64,000 bases of DNA from Nonomuraea coxensis DSM 45129 (GTDB lineage Bacteria; Actinomycetota; Actinomycetes; Streptosporangiales; Streptosporangiaceae): assembly GCF_019397265.1 (NCBI RefSeq), contig NZ_CP068985.1:806001-870000 (forward strand), read 5' to 3'. Below are positions 47,345 to 56,581 of the stretch, in pieces (position 1 is the stretch's first letter; every line of letters begins with the position of its first letter). The position numbers and the translations under genes are program-made. The notes beneath the pieces were generated by a model. That model saw nothing but the letters and a program-made list of their open reading frames with translations, was not told where the DNA came from and searched no databases.

Positions 47345-48245
47345 GCGCCACCTCCTCCCTGAAGACGTCCTCGATGCGGTGGCGGCCCTGCTCCAGCCGG
47401 ATCAGGCACAGGTCGAGGTCGGCGGCGGCGTCGCGGACGGCGTCGTACGTCTCCGGCCCCCGCACCTGCACCACCAGCAGCCGCCCCTGCGGCGAGACGG
47501 TGTGCCCGGACTCGGACAGGCGGGCGGCCAGCGCCTCCATGCCCTCGTCGACCTCGACGGTGACGGTCTGCGTGCTCTGGGTGAACTCGCCGATGGCCGA
47601 CGAGCGCAGCAGCCGGCCCGCGTCGATGACCACGACGTGGTCGCAGATGCGCTCCAGCTCGCCCAGCAGGTGGGAGGTGACGACCACGCTGATGCCGAAC
47701 TCGGTGCCGATGCGCCGGACGAGCGTCAGCATCTCGTCGCGGCCCCGCGGGTCGAGACCGTTGGTGGGCTCGTCCAGGAAGACCACCTTGGGGTCGTGGA
47801 CGAGCGCCTGGGCCAGCTTGACCCGCTGCTTCATGCCGGTGGAGTAGCCGCCGATCGGGCGGTAGCGCTCTTCGGCGAGGCCGACGTGGCGCAGCACGTC
47901 GGCGGCGCGTTCGCGGGCCGCCGTGCGCGGCAGCCCGGACATCTGGGCGAGGTGGACCACCAGCTCGGTGGCGGAGACGTCAGGGGGCAGGCACTCGTGC
48001 TCGGGCATGTAACCGACGAGCCTGCGGATCCCGGCGCCCTGGGAGGTGACGTCCAGGTCGAGTACGCGGGCCGTGCCGCCGCTGGGCGGCAGCAGGCCGA
48101 GCAGGATCTTGATCAGCGTCGACTTGCCCGCGCCGTTGGCGCCCACCAGCCCGGTGACGCCGGGCCCGACGGTGACCGTGAGCTGGTCGACCGCGGTGAC
48201 GGTGGGGAAACGTTTGGTCAGCCCCTCGGTGGCGAGGATGTGCAT
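47337..48245 (-). CDS. ABC transporter ATP-binding protein (first pair)
   Basis: The 302-residue ATPase has Walker A GANGAGKST, signature YSTGMKQRVK and Walker B VVFLDEPTNGLDP. It opens the four-gene operon (ATPase, permease, ATPase, permease). The two ATPases are related, which suggests duplication of one ATPase-permease pair. They could form one heteromeric exporter or two separate ones. Confidence 0.88.
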   Translation of the reverse strand: MHILATEGLTKRFPTVTAVDQLTVTVGPGVTGLVGANGAGKSTLIKILLGLLPPSGGTARVLDLDVTSQGAGIRRLVGYMPEHECLPPDVSATELVVHLAQMSGLPRTAARERAADVLRHVGLAEERYRPIGGYSTGMKQRVKLAQALVHDPKVVFLDEPTNGLDPRGRDEMLTLVRRIGTEFGISVVVTSHLLGELERICDHVVVIDAGRLLRSSAIGEFTQSTQTVTVEVDEGMEALAARLSESGHTVSPQGRLLVVQVRGPETYDAVRDAAADLDLCLIRLEQGRHRIEDVFREEVAHV

Positions 48246-48285
48246 GAGCCGGACCCTACCTGGGGGGCCCGTGCCGTGGCCTCGG

Positions 48286-49212
48286 TCATACGGATGAACG
48301 TCGTCCTACTTGAGGCCAGAATCTGCGCTGGATCTGCAGGGTGACGGTGCCTGCGATGACCATCCCGAGGATGTTGACCGCGAGCTGGGACACCGAGCCC
48401 GCGACCTCCTTCCAGTCGGCCAGCGCCAGGGCCACGGCCGCGTAGCCGGCCGCGGGGACCGTGGTGACCGAGATGAACACGCCGATCAGGGCCGAGGACT
48501 TGCCCGCCGTGATCGACAGCACCCCGGCCGCGCCCGCCAGCAGCGCCACGATCAGCGACCACCGGTCGGGCTTGACGATGAACTGCACCTCGGCGTTGCT
48601 CCGCAGGTTGCCGTCGTCGATCCAGCCGAGCAGGTAGGCGGCCAGCGCGCAGGCGAAGGTGACGACGATGCCCACCAGGAAGCCGGTGACCAGCGTGCGC
48701 AGGGACGTGACGATGAGGTGCCCGTGCCGGTTGAGCAGGCCGAAGCAGATGGCGGCGATCGCGCCGAACTCGGGCCCGAGCACCATCGCGCCGACCATGA
48801 GGATCGGCGAGTTCTGGAGCACGCCGATGCCCGACAGCATGGTGGCGATGACGAAGAAGGTGAGGTACGCCCACGTGACGCGGGAGTCGGCCGACACCCG
48901 CTGCGCCAGCTCCTCCCAGATCACCGCGTCGTCGGGGTCGCCGGGCGCCTCCTCGACCGCGTCGTCGGCGACCTTGGACAGCGACAGGTCGACCCGCTCG
49001 GCCGCGATCGAGCCCTCGTCCTTGAGCCAGCCGAGCCGGCCGATCACCTCGTTGGCGGACTCGCGGGCCGCGTCGCAGAGGATGACGTCACCTCGGGGGA
49101 CGCGGCCCGCGCCGGCCAGGACGACGACGTTGGTGACGCCGGGGCAGTCCTCCAGCACCGCCATCACCTCGTCGGTGCGGGCGGCCGGGCTGATCAGTCG
49201 CAGATGCAGCAC
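48286..49212 (-). CDS. DUF389 membrane protein
   Basis: The 308-residue protein has a soluble N-terminal domain (about 1-110) and six or seven membrane helices. The conserved DUF389 core is visible (GVLQNSPILMVGAMVLGPEFGAIAAI). Family function is unknown. It lies 40 bases upstream of the ABC operon on the same strand but has no clear functional link to it. Confidence 0.8.
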   Translation of the reverse strand: MLHLRLISPAARTDEVMAVLEDCPGVTNVVVLAGAGRVPRGDVILCDAARESANEVIGRLGWLKDEGSIAAERVDLSLSKVADDAVEEAPGDPDDAVIWEELAQRVSADSRVTWAYLTFFVIATMLSGIGVLQNSPILMVGAMVLGPEFGAIAAICFGLLNRHGHLIVTSLRTLVTGFLVGIVVTFACALAAYLLGWIDDGNLRSNAEVQFIVKPDRWSLIVALLAGAAGVLSITAGKSSALIGVFISVTTVPAAGYAAVALALADWKEVAGSVSQLAVNILGMVIAGTVTLQIQRRFWPQVGRRSSV

Positions 49213-49297
49213 GAGCCCATTGTGATCGATTGGGGGCTATCGCGCCGTCGATCGGACGTTGACGAGGTTTTGATACGGATGCCGGAAGCTCCCTGGC

Positions 49298-49435
49298 ATG
49301 ATCCGGTACAGATGCCACGAACACGGCGAAGAGTGCTGGTTCGCCGATCTCGACGACCAGGAGTGCGGGGGCAGGTTCGCCCTCTACCTGTTCGAGGAGG
49401 TGACGTTCAGGTCCGGCGAAGCCGTACCCGCCTGA
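49298..49435 (+). CDS. Small Cys/His-rich protein of unknown function
   Basis: A 45-codon frame reads [20 protein letters not shown], then [20 protein letters not shown] and EAVPA. The Cys and His spacing (CHEH, C, C) suggests a small metal-binding fold. CGGAAG lies about 10 bases upstream. It is on the strand opposite to its neighbours, and its 3' end overlaps coaA by 29 bases, tail to tail. Amino acid composition is believable, but the short length leaves doubt. Confidence 0.45.
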   Translation: MIRYRCHEHGEECWFADLDDQECGGRFALYLFEEVTFRSGEAVPA

Positions 49436-50324
49436 CCGCGTGGTCGGCCCCCTTCTTGAGCACGAGGTCGGCCCGGCCCCGGGTGGGGGCGATGTTCTCG
49501 ACCAGGTTGCGCTCGTTGATGTCGCGCCAGACGTTCACGGCGAAGGCGGTGGCCTCGTCGGGGGAGAGCTCGGCGATGTGCCGGAAGTACGACTTCGGGT
49601 CCTCGAAGGCGGTGCGGCGCAGCTTGTGGAAGCGTTCGACGTACCAGGTGCGGATGGACTCCACCTTGGCGTCGACGTAGATGGAGAAGTCGAAGTAGTC
49701 GTTGACGGCGAGGGAGGTGGGCGGGGCGGGCTGCAGGACGTTGAGTCCTTCGATGATGAGGATGTCGGGGCTCTTCACGGTCTGGACCGCGCCGGGGACG
49801 ATGTCGTACTCCAGGTGGCTGTAGACGGGCGCCCGCACCTCGGCCGCCCCAGCCTTGACCTCCGCCACGAACCTGACCAGCGCCCGCCGGTCATAGCTCT
49901 CCGGGAACCCCTTGCGGTGCATGATCCCCTTGGCCTCCAGCACCGCGTTGGGGTGGAGGAAGCTGTCGGTGGTGATCAGCTCCACGTGCGGATGCTCGGG
50001 CCAGCGGGCCAGCAGGGTGTGCAGCAGCCGCGCCGTGGTGGACTTGCCCACCGCGACGCTCCCGGCGATCCCCAGGATGTACGGCACCCGTTCCTCGGGA
50101 TGGCCGAGGAACGCGCTCAGCACGCTGCTGCGTTGCTTGGATCCGGTGAAGTGCAGGTTGAGCAGCCGGGTCAGTGGAAGATAGATGTCCGTGACCTCGG
50201 TCAGGTCGATGGGGTCGTCCAGACCGCGCAGCTCTTCCAGCTCTTCGGCGGTGAGAGTCAAGGGCGTGTTCTTGCGGAGCTCGCTCCACCGCTCCCTGCT
50301 CAGTTCCACGTAGCCGTTGTTCAC
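49407..50324 (-). CDS. coaA: Type I pantothenate kinase
   Basis: CoaA phosphorylates pantothenate, the first step of coenzyme A synthesis. The 305-residue product has the P-loop [13 protein letters not shown] and the family motifs [28 protein letters not shown] and [16 protein letters not shown] 50324 begins [13 protein letters not shown]. In Streptomyces it also lies between glmM and acpS. Confidence 0.95.
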   Translation of the reverse strand: MNNGYVELSRERWSELRKNTPLTLTAEELEELRGLDDPIDLTEVTDIYLPLTRLLNLHFTGSKQRSSVLSAFLGHPEERVPYILGIAGSVAVGKSTTARLLHTLLARWPEHPHVELITTDSFLHPNAVLEAKGIMHRKGFPESYDRRALVRFVAEVKAGAAEVRAPVYSHLEYDIVPGAVQTVKSPDILIIEGLNVLQPAPPTSLAVNDYFDFSIYVDAKVESIRTWYVERFHKLRRTAFEDPKSYFRHIAELSPDEATAFAVNVWRDINERNLVENIAPTRGRADLVLKKGADHAVRRVRLRRT

Positions 50325-50377
50325 CTAGGCAGCGTAGCGATGCGCCACAAAGGGGATCATGGGCGGCCCCTGGTTCT

Positions 50378-50398
50378 GTGTCCACAGCCTGTGGACAA
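50378..50398. promoter_or_regulatory. Inverted pair of DnaA-box-like sites
   Basis: TGTGGACAA (50390-50398) is the exact complement of the actinobacterial DnaA box TTGTCCACA. GTGTCCACA (50378-50386) matches eight of nine bases on the other strand. The arms TGTCCACA and TGTGGACA are perfect with a three-base spacer. The pair lies between the divergent coaA and PhoX-like genes. Confidence 0.5.
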
Positions 50399-50454
50399 AA
50401 CATGGGGATTATCGAGAGCCAGTTCGGGGAACGATGATCGATCCGGCGAAATCG

Positions 50455-50483
50455 TTATGCAAGGGTTGAGAGGCGGCTACCCT
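50455..50483 (+). promoter_or_regulatory. Promoter of the PhoX-like gene
   Basis: TTATGC (50455-50460) and TACCCT (50478-50483) are spaced by 17 bases. The GTG start is nine bases after the -10, so the mRNA is probably leaderless. GAGAGG/CCTCTC also forms a dyad across this region. Confidence 0.45.
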
Positions 50484-50491
50484 CTCGTCGC

Positions 50492-51904
50492 GTGGACCGT
50501 CGTCGCTTCCTCACCGCCATGACCGCCGCCGGCGTCGCCGGGCCGTTCGCCGGGGTCGCCTGCGCGGGACGGCAGGGCGGCGCCCAGGCCGCCCCCAGCG
50601 GCTACGGCCCGCTGCGCCCCGCCCGCGACCTGCGGGACGGCAAGGTGCGCCTGCACCTGCCCGAGGGCTTCCGCTACCGCTCCTTCAGCGCCGCGGGCGA
50701 GAAGTTCAGCGACGGCAGCGAGGTGCCCGGCAGGCACGACGGCATGGCCGCCTTCTCCGGGCCCCGAGACAGCGCGATCCTCGTACGCAACCACGAGGTC
50801 GGCGGGGCGGTCGGCGCGTTCGGCGACCGCGAGCGCGCCTACGACCCGATGGCCGGGGGCGGCACCTCGACCCTCCGGGTCACCCGGCAGGGCGAGGTCA
50901 TCAGGGCCACGCCGTCGCTCACCGGCACCATGCTCAACTGCTCGGGCGGCCCCATGGCCTGGCGGGCCTGGGTGAGCTGCGAGGAGACCGTCAACGGCCC
51001 CGACGTGGCCGACGCGCCCGGCGGCGAGGGCAACGCCAGGCTCACCCAGAAGCACGGCTACATCTTCGAGGTGCCGCTCGACCGCGCCGCCACGGCCAGG
51101 CCCATCAGGGCGGCGGGCCGGTTCGCGCACGAGTCGGCCGCCTTCGACCCCTCCTCCGGCGCCCTCTACCTCACCGAGGACGACTTCGCCCATCCGTCCG
51201 GGTTCTACCGCTACCTGCCGCCCAAGCACCCGGTGCTGGCCGGCAAGCTGCTCGACGGCGGGCGGCTGCAGATGCTCGCCGTCGCCGACGCCGAGCGCGC
51301 GGACCTGTCCCTGGGGCAGCGGCCGGGGGCCGCGTACGCCACCACGTGGGTGGACATCGACGACCCCGACCCCGACTTCCGCGGCCGGCCCGCCTACAGC
51401 GAGGCGGTGCAGGCCGTCAGCCGCCAGGGACGGGCCAAGGGCGCGGCGATCTTCGCCCGGCTGGAGGGCGCGGTCTATCACCAGGGCGTGGTCTACTTCG
51501 TCTCCACCCAGGGCGGCGACACCTCGCCGGCCGACCCCATGCCCGACGGCTTCGGCAAGGGCCGCGGCCAGGTGTGGGCGTACGAGACCTGGAGCGGCAC
51601 GCTCAGGCTGGTCTACGAGTCGCCGCGGGCGTCCGTCCTCGACCTGCCCGACAACATCACGGTGAGCAGGCGCGGCACGCTCGTGCTGTGCGAGGACGGC
51701 GACGGCGACAACTACCTGCGCGGGCTCACCAAGGCCGGGCAGCTGTTCGACTTCTGCCGGCTCGCGCCGATCGCCGGCGACCCCGGCGCCGAGTTCGCGG
51801 GCAGCACCTTCGGGCCGGGCGGTCACACCCTCTACGTCAACGTGCAGGCCAGGCAGGGCAGGTCGTTCGCCATCTGGGGCCCCTGGGAGCGCGGCCTGTT
51901 CTAA
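50492..51904 (+). CDS. Tat-exported PhoX/DUF839-type phosphatase-like protein
   Basis: The 470-residue protein begins with a twin-arginine signal ([16 protein letters not shown]) and has the DUF839 (PhoX-like) beta-propeller fold. Motifs include [39 protein letters not shown] and [20 protein letters not shown]. PhoX enzymes are calcium- and iron-dependent alkaline phosphatases outside the cell. Whether this one is a phosphatase is inferred. It occupies the place between coaA and acpS where Streptomyces usually has glmS. Confidence 0.8.
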   Translation: MDRRRFLTAMTAAGVAGPFAGVACAGRQGGAQAAPSGYGPLRPARDLRDGKVRLHLPEGFRYRSFSAAGEKFSDGSEVPGRHDGMAAFSGPRDSAILVRNHEVGGAVGAFGDRERAYDPMAGGGTSTLRVTRQGEVIRATPSLTGTMLNCSGGPMAWRAWVSCEETVNGPDVADAPGGEGNARLTQKHGYIFEVPLDRAATARPIRAAGRFAHESAAFDPSSGALYLTEDDFAHPSGFYRYLPPKHPVLAGKLLDGGRLQMLAVADAERADLSLGQRPGAAYATTWVDIDDPDPDFRGRPAYSEAVQAVSRQGRAKGAAIFARLEGAVYHQGVVYFVSTQGGDTSPADPMPDGFGKGRGQVWAYETWSGTLRLVYESPRASVLDLPDNITVSRRGTLVLCEDGDGDNYLRGLTKAGQLFDFCRLAPIAGDPGAEFAGSTFGPGGHTLYVNVQARQGRSFAIWGPWERGLF

Positions 51905-52263
51905 TGGAGGGCATGATCCTGGGCATCGGCGTGGACGTGGTGGACATCGCCCGCTTCGAGCAGTCGCTCGAACGCACCCCGAGCCTGCGCGAGCGGCTGT
52001 TCACCGAGGACGAGCGGTCACTGCCCGCGCAGTCGCTGGCCGCCAGGTTCGCCGCCAAGGAGGCCGTGGCCAAGGCGCTGGGCGCGCCCCGGGGGCTGGG
52101 GCACCGGGAGGCCGAGGTCTGCCGCGGCGAGCTGGGCAGGCCCGAGCTGCGGGTGAGCGGGCGGGTGGCCGAGGTGGCGTACGAGCTGGGGGTCAAGCGC
52201 TGGCACGTCTCGCTCAGCCACGACGCGGGCGTGGCCGTGGCCTACGTGATCGCCGAGGGATAG
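51904..52263 (+). CDS. acpS: Holo-[acyl-carrier-protein] synthase
   Basis: AcpS transfers the phosphopantetheine arm of CoA to acyl carrier protein. The 119-residue product has [13 protein letters not shown] with the metal-binding Asp and [12 protein letters not shown] with the catalytic Glu. ATG 51904 overlaps the upstream stop (TAATG). ATG 51913 matches the usual family start but has GGAGG only two bases away, so either is possible. nnr follows after 21 bases. Confidence 0.94.
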   Translation: MEGMILGIGVDVVDIARFEQSLERTPSLRERLFTEDERSLPAQSLAARFAAKEAVAKALGAPRGLGHREAEVCRGELGRPELRVSGRVAEVAYELGVKRWHVSLSHDAGVAVAYVIAEG

Positions 52264-52284
52264 CGCGCGGGATAGCTTCGGATC

Positions 52285-53736
52285 ATGCGCACCGCCTACA
52301 CCGCCGACCAGATCCGGGCCGCCGAGCACGTCCTCATGGCCGGGCTGCCGCCGGGCACGCTCATGCAGCGGGCCGCCGCCGGGCTCGCCGCCGCCTGCGC
52401 GGGGCTGCTCGGCCGCGTCTACGGCAGCCGCGTCGTGCTGCTCGTGGGCAGCGGCGACAACGGCGGCGACGCGCTCTACGCGGGCGAGCGGCTGGCGCGG
52501 CGCGGGGCGCGGGTGGAGGCGATCCTCGCCGGGTCGAGGGCGCACGAGGCGGGGCTCGCCGCGCTGCTGCGGGCCGGTGGGCGGGTCGCCGGGCCGGGCG
52601 CGCTGACACGGGCCGACCTGATCATGGACGGGCTGGTCGGGATCGGCGTGTCGGGGGCGCTGCGGGAGCCGTACGCGGGGCTGGCCGAGGAGGCGAACGC
52701 GGCCCGCGCCCCCGTCGTCGCCGTGGACGTGCCGAGCGGTGTGGACGCGAGCACCGGCCGCGTCCAGGGCGCCGCCGTGCGCGCCCTGGTGACCGTGACC
52801 ATGGGCGCGGTCAAGACCGGCCTGCTGGTCGACCCGGGGGCCGGGCACGCCGGGCGGGTCGAGCTGGTGGACATCGGGCTCGGCCCCTGCCTGCCCGACC
52901 CCGACGTGGCCGCGCTCACCGGCGGCGACGTGGACGACCTGCTGCCGCGCCCCGGCAAGGAGTCCGACAAGTACCGCAGGGGCGTGCTCGGCGTGCTGGC
53001 CGGCAGCGACCTCTACACCGGCGCGGCCGTGCTGGCGGTGGGCGGGGCGCTGCGGGCCGGCGCCGGGATGGTCCGCTACGCCGGGCCGGCCGAGCCCGTG
53101 GCGCAGGTGCGCGCCGCCTGGCCGGAGGCCGTGATCACCCTGCTCGACCGGCCCTCCATCAAGGACGTCGGCCGGGTGCAGGCGTGGGTGCTCGGCCCGG
53201 GGCTCGGCACCGGCGACTGGGCGCACGAGCTGGCCGCCCAGGTGCTCGGCACCGGCCTGCCGGTGCTCGTGGACGCCGACGGGCTGACCGTGGTCGCGCG
53301 GGACCGCTCGCTGCTGCGCCGCGCCGCGCCCACGCTGATCACCCCGCACGCCGGCGAGCTGGCCAGGCTGATCAGGGCCGAGCGCGCGGACATCGAGGCG
53401 GCGCGGCTGCAGCACGCCCGCGCGGCGGCGGCCGAGCTGGGCGTGACCGTGCTGCTCAAGGGCTCGACCACGGTCGTCGCCGAGGAGCCCAGACCGGTCA
53501 GGGTCAACCCGACGGGCACCTCCTGGCTGGCCACCGGCGGCACCGGCGACGTGCTGTCCGGCGTGGCGGGCGCGCTGCTGGCCCAGGGGCTCGGGGCGTA
53601 CGACGCGGGGTCGTGCGCGGCGTACCTGCACGGGCTGGCCGGCCGGCTGGCCGCCGACGGCGCTCCGCTGGCCGCCGCGGACGTCGCCACCGCCCTGCCG
53701 GCCGCCTTCCGCGCGGTGGCCGCCGGGGGCGCCTGA
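52285..53736 (+). CDS. nnr: Bifunctional NAD(P)H-hydrate repair enzyme
   Basis: Nnr repairs damaged NAD(P)H hydrates. The 483-residue product joins an N-terminal epimerase (about 1-205, GSGDNGGDALYAGERL) and a C-terminal ADP/ATP-dependent dehydratase (about 215-483, KGSTTVV and TGGTGDVLSG). The fused form is usual in bacteria. It lies between acpS and alr as in other actinobacteria. Confidence 0.93.
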   Translation: MRTAYTADQIRAAEHVLMAGLPPGTLMQRAAAGLAAACAGLLGRVYGSRVVLLVGSGDNGGDALYAGERLARRGARVEAILAGSRAHEAGLAALLRAGGRVAGPGALTRADLIMDGLVGIGVSGALREPYAGLAEEANAARAPVVAVDVPSGVDASTGRVQGAAVRALVTVTMGAVKTGLLVDPGAGHAGRVELVDIGLGPCLPDPDVAALTGGDVDDLLPRPGKESDKYRRGVLGVLAGSDLYTGAAVLAVGGALRAGAGMVRYAGPAEPVAQVRAAWPEAVITLLDRPSIKDVGRVQAWVLGPGLGTGDWAHELAAQVLGTGLPVLVDADGLTVVARDRSLLRRAAPTLITPHAGELARLIRAERADIEAARLQHARAAAAELGVTVLLKGSTTVVAEEPRPVRVNPTGTSWLATGGTGDVLSGVAGALLAQGLGAYDAGSCAAYLHGLAGRLAADGAPLAAADVATALPAAFRAVAAGGA

Positions 53737-53750
53737 GGGTAAAAAACGCG

Positions 53751-53778
53751 CTCGACCACGCCCGTGAGCTGCCACACT
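53751..53778 (+). promoter_or_regulatory. Possible alr promoter
   Basis: CTCGAC (53751-53756) and CACACT (53773-53778) are spaced by 16 bases. Transcription would start near the ATG at 53785, giving a leaderless mRNA. Confidence 0.3.
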
Positions 53779-53784
53779 GGAAGG

Positions 53785-54924
53785 ATGTACTCCTCGATGG
53801 CCACGCCCGCGGAGGCGCGTGTCGACCTGGCCGCCATCAGGCACAACGTCGCCCTGCTCAAGGAGCGCACGGGCGCCGAGCTGATGGGCGCCGTCAAGGC
53901 CGACGCCTACGGGCACGGGCTGGTCCCCTGCTCGCGCGCGGCCCTGGAGGGCGGCGCGAGCCGGCTCGGCGTGGCGTTCGTCAGGGAGGCGCTGGAGCTG
54001 CGCGCGGCCGGCGTGACCGCGCCGGTCCTCGCCTGGCTCATCACCCCCGGCGAGCCGCTCGACGAGGCGCTGACGCACGACGTCGAGCTGTCGGCCGCCG
54101 ACGCGCGGCTGCTCGACGAGATCGCCGGGGCCGCGCGCCGCACCGGCCGCACCGCCCGGCTGCACCTGGAGGCCGACACCGGCATGAGCAGGGGCGGCGC
54201 CCCGCTGGCCGCCTGGCCCGGGCTGCTGGCCAGGGCGCTGGAGCTGGCGGCCGAGGGTGTCGTCGAGATCGTCGGCCTGTGGTCGCACTTCGCCTGCGCC
54301 GACGTCCCTGGCCATCCGTCGGTGCAGCAGCAGCTGGAGGCGTACCACACGGCGCTGAAGCTGGCCGAGCAGGCGGGCGCGGCCGGCTCGCACGTGATCA
54401 GGCACCTCGCCAACTCCGCCGCCGCGCTCACGCTGCCCGAGGCCCGCTACGACCTCGTCCGGCCGGGCATCGCGATGTACGGCCTCAGCCCGATCCCCGA
54501 GCAGGGCGGCTTCGGCCTGCGCCCGGCGATGACCCTGGTGGCGCAGGCCGCGCTCGTCAAGCGGGTCCCGCAGGACTCCGGGGTCTCCTACGGCCACCTC
54601 TACACCACCGAGCGCGAGACCCACCTGGCCCTCGTCCCTCTCGGCTACGCCGACGGCATACTCCGGCACGCCACGGGAAGGGCGGAGGTGCTCGCGGGCG
54701 GGCGGCGAAGGCGGGTCGCCGGCCGCGTGTGCATGGACCAGTTCATGATCGACCTAGGTGACGACCTGCTCGCCGCGGGCGACGAGGTGGTGCTGTTCGG
54801 CCCGGGCGACGGGGGCGAGCCGACCGCTCAGGAGTGGGCCGATAGCCTCGGCACGATCACGCATGAGATCGTGACCAGGATCGGCTCGCGGGTGCCGCGG
54901 GTCCACACGAGCACGGGCGCTTGA
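53785..54924 (+). CDS. alr: Alanine racemase
   Basis: Alr makes D-alanine for peptidoglycan, using PLP. From ATG 53785 it has 379 residues; the PLP lysine is K38 in AVKADAYGHG, the catalytic Tyr is in GVSYGHLY, and MDQFMIDLG is the second conserved block. The start is uncertain: GGAAGG touches ATG 53785, ATG 53797 is 12 bases further, and GTG 53764 lacks a ribosome binding site. A leaderless start at 53785 fits the possible promoter. Confidence 0.94.
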   Translation: MYSSMATPAEARVDLAAIRHNVALLKERTGAELMGAVKADAYGHGLVPCSRAALEGGASRLGVAFVREALELRAAGVTAPVLAWLITPGEPLDEALTHDVELSAADARLLDEIAGAARRTGRTARLHLEADTGMSRGGAPLAAWPGLLARALELAAEGVVEIVGLWSHFACADVPGHPSVQQQLEAYHTALKLAEQAGAAGSHVIRHLANSAAALTLPEARYDLVRPGIAMYGLSPIPEQGGFGLRPAMTLVAQAALVKRVPQDSGVSYGHLYTTERETHLALVPLGYADGILRHATGRAEVLAGGRRRRVAGRVCMDQFMIDLGDDLLAAGDEVVLFGPGDGGEPTAQEWADSLGTITHEIVTRIGSRVPRVHTSTGA

Positions 54925-54944
54925 GCGGGAGAAGGATCGGGGAG

Positions 54945-55997
54945 ATGACGACGACAACACGGCGCCGCAGGGTCGGGATCGCCGGCGCGCTCGTCGGCGC
55001 GGCGTCCGCCGGGGTCGCGGCGGCGGCCATGGCCAAGCGCTACGCGGTCGGCCGCATCAGGCTGCGCCCTGACACCGAGGCCAGCGAGCCGTTCGGCGAG
55101 CTGCGGGGCAGGGAGCGCACGCACATCACCTCCGACGGCGTCGCGCTGCACGTCGAGCTCGACGGCCCCGAGGACGCGCCGCTCACCATCGTGTTCTGCC
55201 ACGGCTACTGCCTCAGCCTGGAGTCCTGGCACTACCAGCGCAAGGACCTCCGGGACAACTACCGGCTGGTGCTGTGGGACCAGCGCTCCCACGGCCGCTC
55301 GCAGCGCGCCCAGGCAGACGAGAGCATGATCGACCGGCTGGGCGACGACCTGGCCGAGGTGATCGAGGAGTTCGTGCCCGGCCCCTGCGTGCTGGTCGGC
55401 CACTCCATGGGCGGCATGACGATCATGGCGCTGGCCGACCGCCACCCCGGGCTGTTCGGCGACAAGATCCGCGCCGTGGCGCTGCTGGCGACCTCCGCGG
55501 GCAAGCTGGCCGAGCTGACGCTGGGCCTGCCCGCCGCGCTGTCCAAGGTCGTCCACAAGGTGGCGCCCGGCACGGTGTCCATGCTGGGCAAGCGCGGCGC
55601 GTTCATCGACCGCACCCGCCACGCCGGCAGCGACATCGCCTTCCTCATCACCCGCTACATGGGCTTCGGCGACTCCAGGAACGTCAGCCCCACGGTCGTC
55701 GACTTCGCCGAGTCGATGATCAGGGCCACGCCCACCGAGGTCTTCGCCGACTTCTACCCGGCCCTGATGAACCACGACAAGCTGGCCGCGCTCGACGTGC
55801 TCGACCCCGTGCCCACCGCGATCATGGTGGGCGACCACGACTGGCTCACCCCGCCCGAGCACAGCAGGGCCATGGCGGCCGCGCTGCCCAAGGCCGTGCT
55901 CACCGAGGTGCCCGACACCTCGCACCTGATCCAGCTCGAACGTCCGGGCGTGGTCAACGACGCGCTGCGCGACCTGGCCAAGAGGGTGGAGCTGTGA
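54945..55997 (+). CDS. Alpha/beta hydrolase with N-terminal membrane segment
   Basis: The 350-residue protein has an N-terminal hydrophobic segment (about 10-30) and an alpha/beta-hydrolase fold. It shows the oxyanion-region FCHGYCLS, the nucleophile elbow GHSMGG, an Asp in VGDHDWL and the catalytic His in DTSHLIQLE. ATG 54945 (GAAGGA upstream) is preferred to the TTG overlapping the alr stop. Its own stop overlaps tsaE by four bases. Hydrolases at this spot between alr and tsaE are common in actinobacteria. Substrate is unknown. Confidence 0.85.
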   Translation: MTTTTRRRRVGIAGALVGAASAGVAAAAMAKRYAVGRIRLRPDTEASEPFGELRGRERTHITSDGVALHVELDGPEDAPLTIVFCHGYCLSLESWHYQRKDLRDNYRLVLWDQRSHGRSQRAQADESMIDRLGDDLAEVIEEFVPGPCVLVGHSMGGMTIMALADRHPGLFGDKIRAVALLATSAGKLAELTLGLPAALSKVVHKVAPGTVSMLGKRGAFIDRTRHAGSDIAFLITRYMGFGDSRNVSPTVVDFAESMIRATPTEVFADFYPALMNHDKLAALDVLDPVPTAIMVGDHDWLTPPEHSRAMAAALPKAVLTEVPDTSHLIQLERPGVVNDALRDLAKRVEL

Positions 55998-56458
55998 CGA
56001 CGAGAGCCGCGACCGCCGAGGCCATGCGCGCGTTCGGCGCCCGCCTGGCCGCCCAGCTGCGGGCCGGCGACCTGATCGTGCTGTCCGGCCCGCTCGGCGC
56101 CGGCAAGACCACGCTGGTGCAGGGCATCGCAGAAGGGCTCAAAGTACGCGGCCCGATCACCTCGCCCACGTTCGTCATCGCCCGGGTGCACCCCTCGCTG
56201 GGCCAGGGGCCGGCGCTCGTGCACGCCGACGCCTACCGGCTGGGCGGCGACCTGGAGGTCGACGACCTCGACCTCGACGCCTCGCTGGAGGAGTCCGTCA
56301 CCGTCGTCGAGTGGGGCGAAGGGCTGGTCGAGGGCCTGGCCGACGACCGGCTGGAGATCCACATCGACCGTGAGGCCGGCGACGAGGCCCGCCTGCTCAC
56401 CGTGCGCGCCGTGGGGCCCCGCTGGGCCGACACGCCGGTTGATCGGCTCGAAGGCTAA
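55994..56458 (+). CDS. tsaE: tRNA t6A synthesis ATPase TsaE
   Basis: TsaE is the ATPase that acts with TsaB and TsaD in making t6A at position 37 of ANN-decoding tRNAs. GTG 55994 overlaps the hydrolase stop and gives 154 residues. The P-loop is GPLGAGKTT, and SPTFVI and HADAYRL are family motifs. The other t6A genes lie downstream after a two-gene insertion. Confidence 0.93.
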   Translation: MTTRAATAEAMRAFGARLAAQLRAGDLIVLSGPLGAGKTTLVQGIAEGLKVRGPITSPTFVIARVHPSLGQGPALVHADAYRLGGDLEVDDLDLDASLEESVTVVEWGEGLVEGLADDRLEIHIDREAGDEARLLTVRAVGPRWADTPVDRLEG

Positions 56459-56581
56459 AACCCCGGTCACGTCCTGGCAAAGCTGGCACCCTTGACGTAC
56501 CCGGCCGAAGACATGATCGTTGGCAGGGATTCGCCCAGAATTTCTGGGTATCAGGGAGGGCGACATCCACGATTCGGGTGG

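Noticed and set aside
52018..54669. 883-codon minus-strand frame across nnr and alr
   Set aside because: It spans two well-identified plus-strand genes and has no recognisable domain.
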